From: JBBDYG01 sp040901765
Lineage (GTDB): Bacteria; Planctomycetota; Planctomycetia; Pirellulales; Lacipirellulaceae
Length of the DNA: 64,000 nucleotides
Assembly (NCBI GenBank): GCA_040901765.1
Contig: JBBDYG010000075.1
Location: 1 to 64,000 of the forward strand
Direction: 5' to 3'
In this document: positions 26,991-34,602 of the stretch, in pieces
Layout of the letters: each line of letters opens with the position of its first letter
How positions within the stretch are numbered: position 1 is the stretch's first letter
Notes under the pieces: model-generated
The model's database searches: none
Told to the model about the DNA's origin: nothing
Seen by the model: only the letters and a program-made list of their open reading frames with translations
Program-made: the position numbers and the translations under genes

Positions 26991-28502
26991 ATGGCATATC
27001 TAACGCAAACCCAGAAGCCGGCGTTCTCAAAGAGCCAGCTATTCGCGCCGACGCCAAATGACCAGGTCACGGCGAATTTTGAGCGCTACGACACGGGCGA
27101 TTTCTACGACGAAATGTTCGATCTGTCGGGCCAGCCGCGGCCCGACTGTCAAGCGTTGTTCGATCGCGTCCGCGCGATTACTGCCGACGACCTGATCCGC
27201 CGCCAGCGGGCCGCCGACCGCTCGATGTTGCAGCTTGGCATCACTTTCAACGTCTACGGCGACCGCCGCGGGCGCGAGCGAATCATTCCGTTCGACATCG
27301 TCCCGCGAATCCTGGCCCAGAAGGAATGGGACTGGCTCGAGCGGGGCCTCAAGCAACGCATCACCGCCATCAACCTGTTCATTGAGGACGTGTACCACGA
27401 CCAAAGGATCGTCCGAGATGGCGTCGTCCCGGAGCACCTCATCGCCACCGCCAAAGGGTTCCGTCAACCGTGCGTCGGCCTGACGCCGCCGCGCGGCATT
27501 TGGTGCCACATCACGGGCACCGACCTGGTTCGCGACTGCGATGGCCAGTTTTACGTGCTGGAAGACAATCTCCGCGTCCCGTCGGGCGTTTCGTATTTGC
27601 TGCAAAATCGGCAGCTCATGAAGCAGACCTTTCCGCAGCTTTTTGATCGGATTTCAATCCGCCCCGTGGATGACTACTGCAGCCGACTGCTCGACGCACT
27701 TCAGCACCTGATGGACGATCAGACGCGGGCGCCGTCGGTCGCGCTTCTGTCGCCGGGCATGCACAATGCCGCCTACTTCGAGCATTCCTTCTTGGCCCAA
27801 CAGATGGGGATCGACCTCGTCGAGGGTCGCGATTTGGTCGTCGTCGATGGCTTTGTCTACATGCGGACGACCAAGGGACTGGAACGGGTCGACGTGCTCT
27901 ATCGTCGAATCGACGATGATTTTCTCGATCCGCTCACGTTCCGCGCTGACTCGACGCTCGGAGTGCCGGGCCTGATGGAGGCGTACCGCGCCGGACGGGT
28001 GGCCATCGCGAACGCCCCCGGCTGCGGCGTGGCGGACGACAAGGTGATTTACGCCTACGTGCCGCAGATCGTCAAATACTATCTGGGCGAGGACGCGATC
28101 ATTCCCAACGTGCCAACCTACGTCTGCTGCGATGATGCCCAGCGGCAGCATGTGCTGGAAAACATGGCGAACATGGTCGTGAAACCAGCCAACGAAGCGG
28201 GCGGCTATGGCCTGGTGGTCGGTCCCCATGCCAGCAAGAAACAGTTGGACGACTGCGCCGCTCAAATCCGCGACAACCCGCGAAACTTCATTGGCCAGCC
28301 GGTGATCGGCCTGTCTCGCGTGCCGGTGCTCACGGCCGACGGCCTGGAAGGCCGCCACGTCGACTTGCGACCATTTATCGTGTACGGCAAAGAGTTGTAT
28401 GTCCTCCCTGGCGGCCTCACCCGCGTTGCGTTGACGAAGGGTTCCTACGTGGTGAATTCCTCGCAAGGCGGCGGCAGTAAGGATACCTGGGTTGTGGCGT
28501 AA
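26991..28502 (+). CDS. Circularly permuted ATP-grasp protein (DUF404/DUF407 type)
   Basis: 503 residues, typical length. Key stretches are ERIIPFDIVPRILAQKEWDWLERGLKQR, NLFIEDVYHDQRIVRDG, VLEDNLRVPSGVSYLLQNR, LLSPGMHNAAYFEHSFLAQQMGI and VVKPANEAGGYG (ATP-binding glycine/lysine loop). Comparative genomics places this family with alpha-E proteins and transglutaminases in a predicted peptide-tagging or peptide-synthesis system. Here it is followed by the alpha-E gene after 120 bases that contain repeats. Exact substrate unknown. Confidence 0.9.
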   Translation: MAYLTQTQKPAFSKSQLFAPTPNDQVTANFERYDTGDFYDEMFDLSGQPRPDCQALFDRVRAITADDLIRRQRAADRSMLQLGITFNVYGDRRGRERIIPFDIVPRILAQKEWDWLERGLKQRITAINLFIEDVYHDQRIVRDGVVPEHLIATAKGFRQPCVGLTPPRGIWCHITGTDLVRDCDGQFYVLEDNLRVPSGVSYLLQNRQLMKQTFPQLFDRISIRPVDDYCSRLLDALQHLMDDQTRAPSVALLSPGMHNAAYFEHSFLAQQMGIDLVEGRDLVVVDGFVYMRTTKGLERVDVLYRRIDDDFLDPLTFRADSTLGVPGLMEAYRAGRVAIANAPGCGVADDKVIYAYVPQIVKYYLGEDAIIPNVPTYVCCDDAQRQHVLENMANMVVKPANEAGGYGLVVGPHASKKQLDDCAAQIRDNPRNFIGQPVIGLSRVPVLTADGLEGRHVDLRPFIVYGKELYVLPGGLTRVALTKGSYVVNSSQGGGSKDTWVVA

Positions 28503-28509
28503 GAGAAAT

Positions 28510-28544
28510 TTGGGATTTGGGATTTGGGATTTCAGATTTGGGGG
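28510..28544. repeat. Heptamer tandem array (TTTGGGA)
   Basis: Units TTTGGGA three times, then TTTCAGA and TTTGGGG, between the ATP-grasp and alpha-E genes. Confidence 0.9.
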
Positions 28545-28550
28545 AAAGCT

Positions 28551-28597
28551 CGTTAGCCGCGACGCGGAGGCGAGTCCGCGAGCCGTAGCGGAGCGCT
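28551..28597. repeat. Dispersed repeat sharing CGTTAGCCGCGACGCGGAG, copy 2
   Basis: Matches 4881-4920 at both ends (19 identical bases at the left, AGCGGAGCGC at the right) with a different middle. Confidence 0.75.
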
Positions 28598-28622
28598 TTG
28601 TGCGCCGAACGAATATCAAATC

Positions 28623-29621
28623 ATGCTCAGTCGCATTGCCGATTCAATTTACTGGATGAGCCGTTACATCGAGCGGGCCGAAAATGTCGCGCGGTTTATT
28701 TCCGTCAACTTGAACCTCAGCCTCGACATGCCCGGTGAAGCGGGCGAGCAATGGTGGCCGCTCGTGGTCACTACTGGCGACGACAAGCTTTTCCGCGAGC
28801 GCTATTCCGAGACGACCAAGGAGAATGTGGTCGAGTTTCTCACCTTCGACGAGAGCAATCCCAATTCGATTCTCTCCTGCCTGATGGCGGCGAGGGAAAA
28901 CGCCCGCGGCATGCGCGAGGTGATCTCCGCCGAAATGTGGGAGCACATAAACAGTTTCTACCTGATGCTTCGCGAAAGCGACGGTCTCGGCGCCGTGCTC
29001 GATAATGCCTATGAATTCTATCAGCGGGTAAACCTTTCGGGCCAAGAGTTTCTGGGAGTCACGGACGCAACCATGACTCACGGCGAAGCGTGGCAGTTCT
29101 GCCAACTAGGGCGGATGATTGAACGCGCCGATAAAACCTCCCGCATCCTCGATGTGAAATATTTTATCCTGCTGCCCGAACCGACCGATGTCGGCACGCC
29201 CTATGACGACATCCAATGGCTCGCGCTGTTGCGGTCGGCCAGTGCGCTCGAAATGTACCGCCAGCGTCACGGGCGGATCGCTCCCGAGAACATTGTCGAT
29301 TTTCTGGTTCTCGATCAGGAGTTCCCTCGTGCCGTGCTCTTTTGCTTAACTCGCGCGCGGAACTCGCTCCACGCTATTTCTGGCACGCCGCCGGGGGGAT
29401 TCTGCAACGTAGCGGAGCAGCGGCTTGGCCGCTTGCAGGCGGAACTCGCGTATACCCATGCCCAAGAAATCATCGCCACCGGTATCCACGAATTCGTCGA
29501 TCGTCTGCAGCAACGGCTCAACACGGTCGGCGAAGCAATCCACGAAACCTTCTTCGCGATGCGGTCACTCGATGCTCCCCGTCGAAAGGCGGAGCAGCCG
29601 AACGAAGTGGCGGTGCAGTAA
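28623..29621 (+). CDS. Alpha-E domain protein (DUF403)
   Basis: 332 residues, almost all helical, starting MLSRIADSIYWMSRYIERAENVARFI, the hallmark of alpha-E proteins. A second conserved block is GRMIERADKTSRILDVKYF. The family always travels with circularly permuted ATP-grasp proteins, here the gene just upstream, and is thought to be the partner in a peptide-modifying system. No transglutaminase gene follows. The gene converges on ruvB with a perfect palindrome between the stops. Confidence 0.9.
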   Translation: MLSRIADSIYWMSRYIERAENVARFISVNLNLSLDMPGEAGEQWWPLVVTTGDDKLFRERYSETTKENVVEFLTFDESNPNSILSCLMAARENARGMREVISAEMWEHINSFYLMLRESDGLGAVLDNAYEFYQRVNLSGQEFLGVTDATMTHGEAWQFCQLGRMIERADKTSRILDVKYFILLPEPTDVGTPYDDIQWLALLRSASALEMYRQRHGRIAPENIVDFLVLDQEFPRAVLFCLTRARNSLHAISGTPPGGFCNVAEQRLGRLQAELAYTHAQEIIATGIHEFVDRLQQRLNTVGEAIHETFFAMRSLDAPRRKAEQPNEVAVQ

Positions 29622-29634
29622 AGTTGCCAAACAA

Positions 29635-29686
29635 TGTAGCACGAGTCTCCGACTCGTGAGTTCACGAGTCGGAGACTCGTGCTACA
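29635..29686. terminator. 50-bp palindrome at a stop codon, copy 2 (perfect hairpin)
   Basis: Perfect arms of 25 bp (29635-29659 and 29662-29686) around a two-base centre. Each arm contains GAGTCTCCGACTC or its complement, itself a small palindrome. It lies between the convergent alpha-E and ruvB genes, three bases beyond the ruvB stop. Same family as 4923-4972 and 36619-36668. Confidence 0.75.
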
Positions 29687-29689
29687 ATC

Positions 29690-30757
29690 TCACTCGAACA
29701 GTGGCAGGCGTTCCTCCACCGGCGGCGTTTCGCCGAGATGTTCATACCCGGCCGCAGTCAGCTTGCGACCGCGCGGCGTGCGGATCACCAACTCCGCTCG
29801 CAGCAGAAACGGCTCCACTTCGTCGGTCAGTGTGTCGATCGCCAGGTTGAGCGTGTGGGCGACGGCTTCCACCCCGACCGGTCCGCCGCGGTACACGCGC
29901 AAGATTGTTTCGAGATACCTGCGATCCTGTGGATCAAGCCCCAGTCGATCAATGCCAAGCATCGTGAGCGCGGCTTGGGCGACGCCTAAATCGATCGTCC
30001 CATTCGCTCGGCTCGTTGCATAATCGCGCACCCAGCGCAGCCGATTGTTGGCCACCCGCGGCGTGCCTCGACTGCAACTGGCAATCTTGTTTGCGGAGAC
30101 TTCGTCAATTTCAACCCTCAGCTTCACCGCGTTGCGGCGGACGATCTCGCTCAATTCATCGTCGCTGTAGAAATCGAGGTGTTGCCGGATTTGGAAACGA
30201 TCGCGAAATGGCGCCGAAAGCAGGCCACTTCGGGTAGTCGCGCCGATCAACGTAAACGGCCGCAGCCGCATGTTGACCGTTCTGGCGTTCATCCCTTCGC
30301 CGAGCGTAATATCGACGCGGAAATCTTCCATCGCGGGGTACATGAACTCCTCGACCGCCTTGGGCAGCCGATGGATTTCGTCGATGAACAGTACCGAGCC
30401 TTCCACCGCATTGGTCAGATAGGGCAGCAAATCCTTCGGCGCGGCCAGCGCCGCGCCGCTGGCGATTTGAATCTCGACGCCCAATTCGCGCGGGATGCAC
30501 GTGGCAAATGTCGTCTTACCCAGCCCCGGCGGACCATCGAACAGCACGTGACCCAGTGGCTCGGAGCGCTTGCGGGCCGCATCCACCGCAATGCGAAGTT
30601 GCTCGACCACTTCACGCTGGCCAACCATCTCGTTCATATGACGAGGGCGGAGCGCCGGCTCGTCGTCGCGCACTTTCGGCGGCCGAGCTTCGGTCGCAAC
30701 TGCGCTGCTGGCAGCGATTGCTGAATCGTCGCTCGACAGAATCCGTTCTCGAGGCAT
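29690..30757 (-). CDS. ruvB: Holliday junction branch migration helicase RuvB
   Basis: 355 residues. AAA+ motor that, with RuvA and RuvC, moves and resolves Holliday junctions. Walker A GPPGLGKTT at 75-83, Walker B LFIDEIHRL, sensor 1 LIGATTRSGLLSAPFRDRF with the arginine finger, and the C-terminal winged helix (LDPQDRRYLETILRVYRGGPVGVEAVA) are all intact. The N-terminus has an extra 35-residue polar tail before ALRPRHMNEMVGQ. ruvA and ruvC are not in the window. Confidence 0.96.
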   Translation of the reverse strand: MPRERILSSDDSAIAASSAVATEARPPKVRDDEPALRPRHMNEMVGQREVVEQLRIAVDAARKRSEPLGHVLFDGPPGLGKTTFATCIPRELGVEIQIASGAALAAPKDLLPYLTNAVEGSVLFIDEIHRLPKAVEEFMYPAMEDFRVDITLGEGMNARTVNMRLRPFTLIGATTRSGLLSAPFRDRFQIRQHLDFYSDDELSEIVRRNAVKLRVEIDEVSANKIASCSRGTPRVANNRLRWVRDYATSRANGTIDLGVAQAALTMLGIDRLGLDPQDRRYLETILRVYRGGPVGVEAVAHTLNLAIDTLTDEVEPFLLRAELVIRTPRGRKLTAAGYEHLGETPPVEERLPLFE

Positions 30758-31232
30758 GGTGAATTACCGCAGTGCTAGCAGGGGAGACTTTATTTGACTG
30801 TCAGTTACTACAGCGATCGGTTTCACCACGGAGCCACGGAGCACACGGAGGAAAATCCGTTATTCTGTGCCATCTGCATTACGTACCCCTACTCGACTGC
30901 AATTTGCTGATAAACCCACTAATTCGCGAATTTCCGTGTCCTCCGTGACTCCGTGGTGAAAATCTAGCGCTGTAAGTACTATTGGCGACAGCCGACAGCC
31001 TCGCAGTCACTCGCAGCCCGTTATAGCACAGGTAGCGTCGCCGCGAAAAGCACGGTGGGATGTGCCGCTCTTAGATCGGCCGCGAAGTTCGCCCAGCAGA
31101 AAAATACGTCATCATGCTAAATTCCTGATTTCCGGCGTCCGAACTAAAGGTGATGGGGTGCTCTCCGCTTGGCCGCCGTCGGTGCGCTTCGGGTCGCATC
31201 CCATCCCAGCACTCCGATGATTTGAGGTCGCG
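30758..31232. other. Divergent gap upstream of the exported planctomycete protein
   Basis: 475 bases. It holds a second CACGG-type inverted repeat at 30821-30970 (arms TTCACCACGGAGCCACGGAG and ...ACTCCGTGGTGAA, ending CTAGCGCT) and two to three heptamer units (CGACAGC, CGACAGC, CTCGCAG at 30986-31006). No gene is seen. Confidence 0.65.
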
Positions 31233-32030
31233 ATGACTACCGTACTGCTCGCCCGGTTCCGCTGCCGTGCGGCGTTTTCGGTCTGTGCAACCGCCCTGCT
31301 GGTGACGCCGTTGCTCGGCGAGGATACGGATGTCTTCGAATTGTTGACGGGGCAACCCGCGCCGATTCAGGTTGAAACACCCCTGCCTGAAATACCACAG
31401 CCGGTCACCAATAGCATCCACTCGGAACCGCTCGCTACCGACGTGTATCCGCTCTACACGCTGGTTGCGGAAGTGGAGGAAGTAGAGCAGGGGACCGAGG
31501 AACCTCTCACGCCGGCGACCGAAATGTCGCTCAACCGTCCGCTCGATGCGCTCACCGTGTCGCCTGCGCCGCCGCGCCAGTTGCAAGAATCGATGCAGTC
31601 GTTTCCCGAGCAGTACCAGATTCGCAATCTGGCCCAGCAGCAATTCGGCAGTTGGACCACGCCGCGGTACGATGTTTCGATGCTGTCGTCCGGCTACGGA
31701 CCGAGTTGCTTCGCGTGGGCCGCACCGGCGGTTTATCATCGGCCGCTGTACTTCGAGCAGCCGAATGTCGAGCGTTATGGTCATTACGTCTCCGTATGCA
31801 AGGGCGGCAATTGCTTGCAGTCGGCGGTCTGTGCCGCCCATTTCTTTGGCACCGTCCCGCTGCTGCCCTACAAGATCGGCGCCGACCCGTGCTGCGAGCG
31901 GCACTACGTGCTAGGTGCCTATCGCCCCGGCTCGTGCAACCCGCACCAACTCGTGCGGCCCGAAGTAAGCTGCCGAGGGCTGGCGCTGCAGGGTGTGGCT
32001 GTCACGGGGTTGGTGTTTCTGATTCCGTAA
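31233..32030 (+). CDS. Exported planctomycete-specific protein
   Basis: 265 residues. Signal peptide (CRAAFSVCATALLVTPLLGE), an acidic/proline-rich middle, and a conserved C-terminal half from about residue 145: SCFAWAAPAVYHRPLYFEQPNVERYGHY, then SAVCAAHFFGTVPLLPYKIG and CCERHYVLGAYRPGSC. The LYFEQPNVERYG / AHFFGTVPxLPYKM pattern recurs in exported planctomycete proteins of unknown function. Eight Cys residues in the C-terminal half suggest disulfides. Start ATG at 31233 with a weak GAGG upstream. Confidence 0.7.
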   Translation: MTTVLLARFRCRAAFSVCATALLVTPLLGEDTDVFELLTGQPAPIQVETPLPEIPQPVTNSIHSEPLATDVYPLYTLVAEVEEVEQGTEEPLTPATEMSLNRPLDALTVSPAPPRQLQESMQSFPEQYQIRNLAQQQFGSWTTPRYDVSMLSSGYGPSCFAWAAPAVYHRPLYFEQPNVERYGHYVSVCKGGNCLQSAVCAAHFFGTVPLLPYKIGADPCCERHYVLGAYRPGSCNPHQLVRPEVSCRGLALQGVAVTGLVFLIP

Positions 32031-32043
32031 GCGGCTGGGAAGC

Positions 32044-32140
32044 AGGCAGTAGGCAGAGGGCAGAGGGCAGAGGGCAGCGAAGAAACACATGCGGCGTTAG
32101 CCTGCGGTTCTTACTGCCTACTCTCTACTCCCCGCTGCCC
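32044..32140. repeat. Two heptamer arrays in inverted order
   Basis: Left array: AGGCAGT, AGGCAGA, GGGCAGA, GGGCAGA, GGGCAGC (32044-32078). Right array: ACTGCCT, ACTCTCT, ACTCCCC, GCTGCCC (32113-32140). The first left unit is the complement of the first right unit, and the last left unit of the last right unit. Confidence 0.85.
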
Positions 32141-32422
32141 GCTATTTTGTCGAGCGGCTGCAATCCACTAATGTTGGCGTTTGGCGCACCCCTGTAGCGT
32201 CAAACCGGCCTCGCGAATCTGTCTCCAACATCGATGGGCGCTGACACAATTGGTTTTTCTCGTATTGGGCGCGCAACGGTAGCGGTAGGCTGCGGGCTAA
32301 CGCTTTGCCGCCGACTCGGCGCGCAACGCGGGCGGCGTCCGAATGCGGAAGGCGGAGTGCGGACTGTGGATTTCCGTCCCCTCGCGGGAGAGGGCTAGGG
32401 CGTGGGCGAACGGGGCGGGGGC

Positions 32423-32519
32423 CGGTTGTGGAAGCGCATGGCGGATGTACTCCTGGATCGAGACTTTGTTCAACCGTACACCATAGCAGAAGTGGTGGCT
32501 CTTTTCAAGCAGGAAGTTT
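32423..32519 (+). pseudogene. Coding-like fragment, copy 1 of a direct repeat
   Basis: About 87 percent identical over 90 bp to 32658-32755. Read in frame it gives RMADVLLDRDFVQPYTIAEVVALFKQE. Most differences between the copies fall at third codon positions and are silent, as in a gene that was under selection. The frame from ATG 32438 ends at 32569 after 43 codons. Family unknown. Confidence 0.5.
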
Positions 32520-32570
32520 GTGGAAAGTTAGAGAGTGGAGGGTGGCTGGGCGCGAAGCGCCAAGCATGAA

Positions 32571-32648
32571 GGGTGCCACTGCTGGCTCGTCCAGAAGTGT
32601 AATCCTGGTACCCGCTGCGCACTGCTGAGCAAGTCAGCAGTGGCACCC
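32571..32648. repeat. Inverted-repeat element with conserved centre, copy 2
   Basis: 29-bp arms starting GGGTGCCACTGCTG on each strand pair with five differences. The 20-bp centre contains TGGTACCCGCTGCG, matching the centre of element 7845-7930 although the arms differ. Confidence 0.85.
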
Positions 32649-32657
32649 GGCGGCGGA

Positions 32658-32755
32658 CGGTTGTGGAATCGCACGGCAGATGTACTCCTAGACCGAGATT
32701 TTGTTCAGACGTACACGATACCGGAAGAGGTGGCTCTTTTCAAGCACGAAGATTT
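32658..32755 (+). pseudogene. Coding-like fragment, copy 2 of a direct repeat
   Basis: Gives RTADVLLDRDFVQTYTIPEEVALFKHE in the frame that matches copy 1. No start or ribosome-binding site precedes it, and the two copies are separated by the hairpin element at 32571-32648. Confidence 0.5.
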
Positions 32756-32804
32756 AGAAAGCAAAGAGCGGAAAGGCCGTGGGAATCTGGCTGAGATCGT
32801 CGGC

Positions 32805-33941
32805 TCAAGCCGAAGTTCCCAGCGGTCTATAGGCCGCGGGGAGGAGGATCGCCCCGGCGATTCCGGAAATCAGTAGCGGCACTGTGGTGGGCTCCGGCAC
32901 CAATGTTGCTACACGGAATCCATAGTAACTGCGACTTCCCAAAGCAGATGCACCGGTGCGACCAAATGCTGCCAAGTAATAGCCCTCAATCGACACCCAC
33001 GAGCCGCCGCGTAAGACGGATTGCGATGGAAAAAAACCTGAGTCAATCGCTTCGGTCCACTCGTTAACGTTCCCACCTTGATCGAATGTTCCGTAATAGC
33101 TCCTTGCCAGCCTGTATGCACCGACGTTGGTCACATAGTTTTGAGCTACGTCCATCATTTCGGAGTTGGTCACTGCAAAGCCGCCGTTGAAGCCGTTAGC
33201 GATTGAGTCATTCTTGCGAAAGTTTGCCGAACTAGACGAATCGGGAGTATTCAAACTGGCAGGGTTGTCGGAGAAGATGTCCGCATCAGAATCCGCTTGC
33301 ATCGGGAATCTCCAGTAATGATCGTCGCCGATAGGGCCACCTTCGGATTCCGTGCGAGGATCGTAGTAGGCCGCTTTGTACCATTCGTCCTCGCTGGGTA
33401 CAAACCATTTTGCAGATGGATTTCGCACCACGTTATAGATGGACGAAAGACTACCACCATTGAGAATCGTGTAAGCCCCAACTTCCGTGTCGGCATTGCC
33501 TTGACCATTGTGTAACCAATTGGCGAATCGAAACGAATCGGCCAACGATGTGTAGTTCACCGGATTGTTGCCCCGTCCAGGCTTGAGGATGTATTTGGAG
33601 CCGTGGAGTGCACCAGAGTCGAAGTCGATGCCGCCATTGGCATTTGTTGTCATGCCATCGTGATACAGCCCCAATGTATTTTCCCCGCTGGGATCCTTGA
33701 TATTGAGGAACTCTAGGTACTGAGCGTTGGTCACCTCGTACTTGCCCATGCGAAAGGAATACGCGACGGAACCAAAATGTTGAATTCCATCCTCAAGATC
33801 ATTTCCATCGGTGGGATCGTTCGGGTTGTTTGGGTTGCCGACGAGCACAGTCTCAATGTTGAGAGCATGGCTGGCGTGCGTACGTATTGCGCCGAATAGC
33901 GCGATCGACATGAGAGAGTAAACAATAAGCGTATGTGCCAT
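32805..33941 (-). CDS. Formylglycine-generating-enzyme-like (SUMF1) PEP-CTERM protein
   Basis: 378 residues. Signal peptide, then the FGE-sulfatase fold: YSFRMGKYEVTNAQYLEFLN, NPVNYTSLADSFRFANWLHN, WFVPSEDEWYKAAYYDP, GGNVNEWTEAI, SVLRGGSWV and a final YYGFRVA. These match the C-type-lectin-like domain used in formylglycine generation and in ligand binding. The catalytic cysteines of true FGE are not seen, so a binding role is more likely. The C-terminus VPEPTTVPLLISGIAGAILLPAAYR is a PEP-CTERM sorting tail. ATG at 33941 with AAAGGG about eight bases upstream. Confidence 0.85.
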   Translation of the reverse strand: MAHTLIVYSLMSIALFGAIRTHASHALNIETVLVGNPNNPNDPTDGNDLEDGIQHFGSVAYSFRMGKYEVTNAQYLEFLNIKDPSGENTLGLYHDGMTTNANGGIDFDSGALHGSKYILKPGRGNNPVNYTSLADSFRFANWLHNGQGNADTEVGAYTILNGGSLSSIYNVVRNPSAKWFVPSEDEWYKAAYYDPRTESEGGPIGDDHYWRFPMQADSDADIFSDNPASLNTPDSSSSANFRKNDSIANGFNGGFAVTNSEMMDVAQNYVTNVGAYRLARSYYGTFDQGGNVNEWTEAIDSGFFPSQSVLRGGSWVSIEGYYLAAFGRTGASALGSRSYYGFRVATLVPEPTTVPLLISGIAGAILLPAAYRPLGTSA

Positions 33942-34034
33942 TAGCTAACCCTTTCGCGATTGGATGAACCCATCTCCCGTTCGCTTTTAGTGAAATTGAT
34001 TGTACCTGCCCAGCCGCCTGATTACGACGAGTAG

Positions 34035-34262
34035 CTAGGTGGCTTCAGGGGATACGAAATAGTGGGTTTTGCGAAAGTGCGGACAAGTACACGTTTTCAG
34101 CAGGCTCTTCCCATAGGATTTGCTGCGGCTGCTGGCTTCGACGCCCCATAACGCGACGAATGGGCGACGGTATCGAGCACTTTGGCCGGCCGGTCCCGCT
34201 GGCGAAATCAACGCCTGGAAGAAGATATTGCAATCAAAGACAACTCGCTCGGCGGCATTCAC
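34035..34262 (-). pseudogene. Truncated PIN-domain toxin remnant
   Basis: The N-terminal NAAERVVFDCNIFFQALISPAGPAGQ matches the start of PIN toxins (first catalytic Asp kept). The sequence then loses similarity, and none of the later acidic motifs is found in any frame up to the stop at 34035. At 75 residues it is about half the usual length. The GTG start overlaps the antitoxin stop (GTGA), as in an intact coupled operon. Confidence 0.65.
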
Positions 34263-34516
34263 TTCTTAGCCGCCGCAAGTTCACGCCGCATGGCGTGCTT
34301 TTCGGCTTCGAAAAGTTCAACTGCTTCGTCTTCAGTTAGCCCGGATCGTTGAAAAGCTTCGCGAATGGGCGCAAGAGCCTCGTTCAGCTTGGCGGTGGCC
34401 AGGAGGTTCCGGCGAATCGCTCTGACCGCAACCTCTTCCGGAGTTTGGCCGGCAGCCCGGGCAGTCCTCGTCAACTCTTCGGCAAGTTCATCAGGAATGG
34501 TGACACAGAGGGACAT
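34259..34516 (-). CDS. Ribbon-helix-helix antitoxin
   Basis: 85 residues. MSLCVTIPDELAEELTRTARAAGQTPEEVAVRAIRRNLL fits the RHH (CopG-like) DNA-binding pattern: a beta strand followed by two helices. The acidic/charged C-terminus would bind the toxin. AGGAG lies six bases before the ATG. Its toxin partner is truncated, so the antitoxin may persist as an orphan regulator. Confidence 0.78.
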   Translation of the reverse strand: MSLCVTIPDELAEELTRTARAAGQTPEEVAVRAIRRNLLATAKLNEALAPIREAFQRSGLTEDEAVELFEAEKHAMRRELAAAKK

Positions 34517-34527
34517 GTGGTTCTCCT

Positions 34528-34563
34528 AGTTCCATATTACGACACGTTTTGGAACTTCGTCAA
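34528..34563 (-). promoter_or_regulatory. Promoter and operator-like palindrome of the RHH antitoxin gene
   Basis: On the minus strand TTGACG (34563-34558) and TAATAT (34539-34534) are 18 bases apart. A perfect 7-bp inverted repeat, AGTTCCA (34528-34534) with TGGAACT (34550-34556), spans the -10 and fits an RHH autorepression site. Confidence 0.5.
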
Positions 34564-34602
34564 GTTTGGGTGACCCGCGCGGAATGGTTTTTTCTCGCCA
34601 TT

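Larger units (their letters stand above)
32031..32804. other. Gene-free mosaic of repeats
   Basis: 774 bases between an exported protein gene and the SUMF1-like gene. In order: heptamer array 32044-32078, its inverted counterpart 32113-32140, a CCTCGCGGGAGAGGGCTAGGG segment near 32390, a 97-bp fragment (32423-32519), a hairpin with conserved centre (32571-32648), and a second copy of the 97-bp fragment (32658-32755). Confidence 0.8.

Noticed and set aside
32535..32876. 113-codon plus-strand frame over the repeat mosaic
   Set aside because: It runs through the hairpin element and one fragment copy and into the antisense of the SUMF1-like gene. No start signal supports it.
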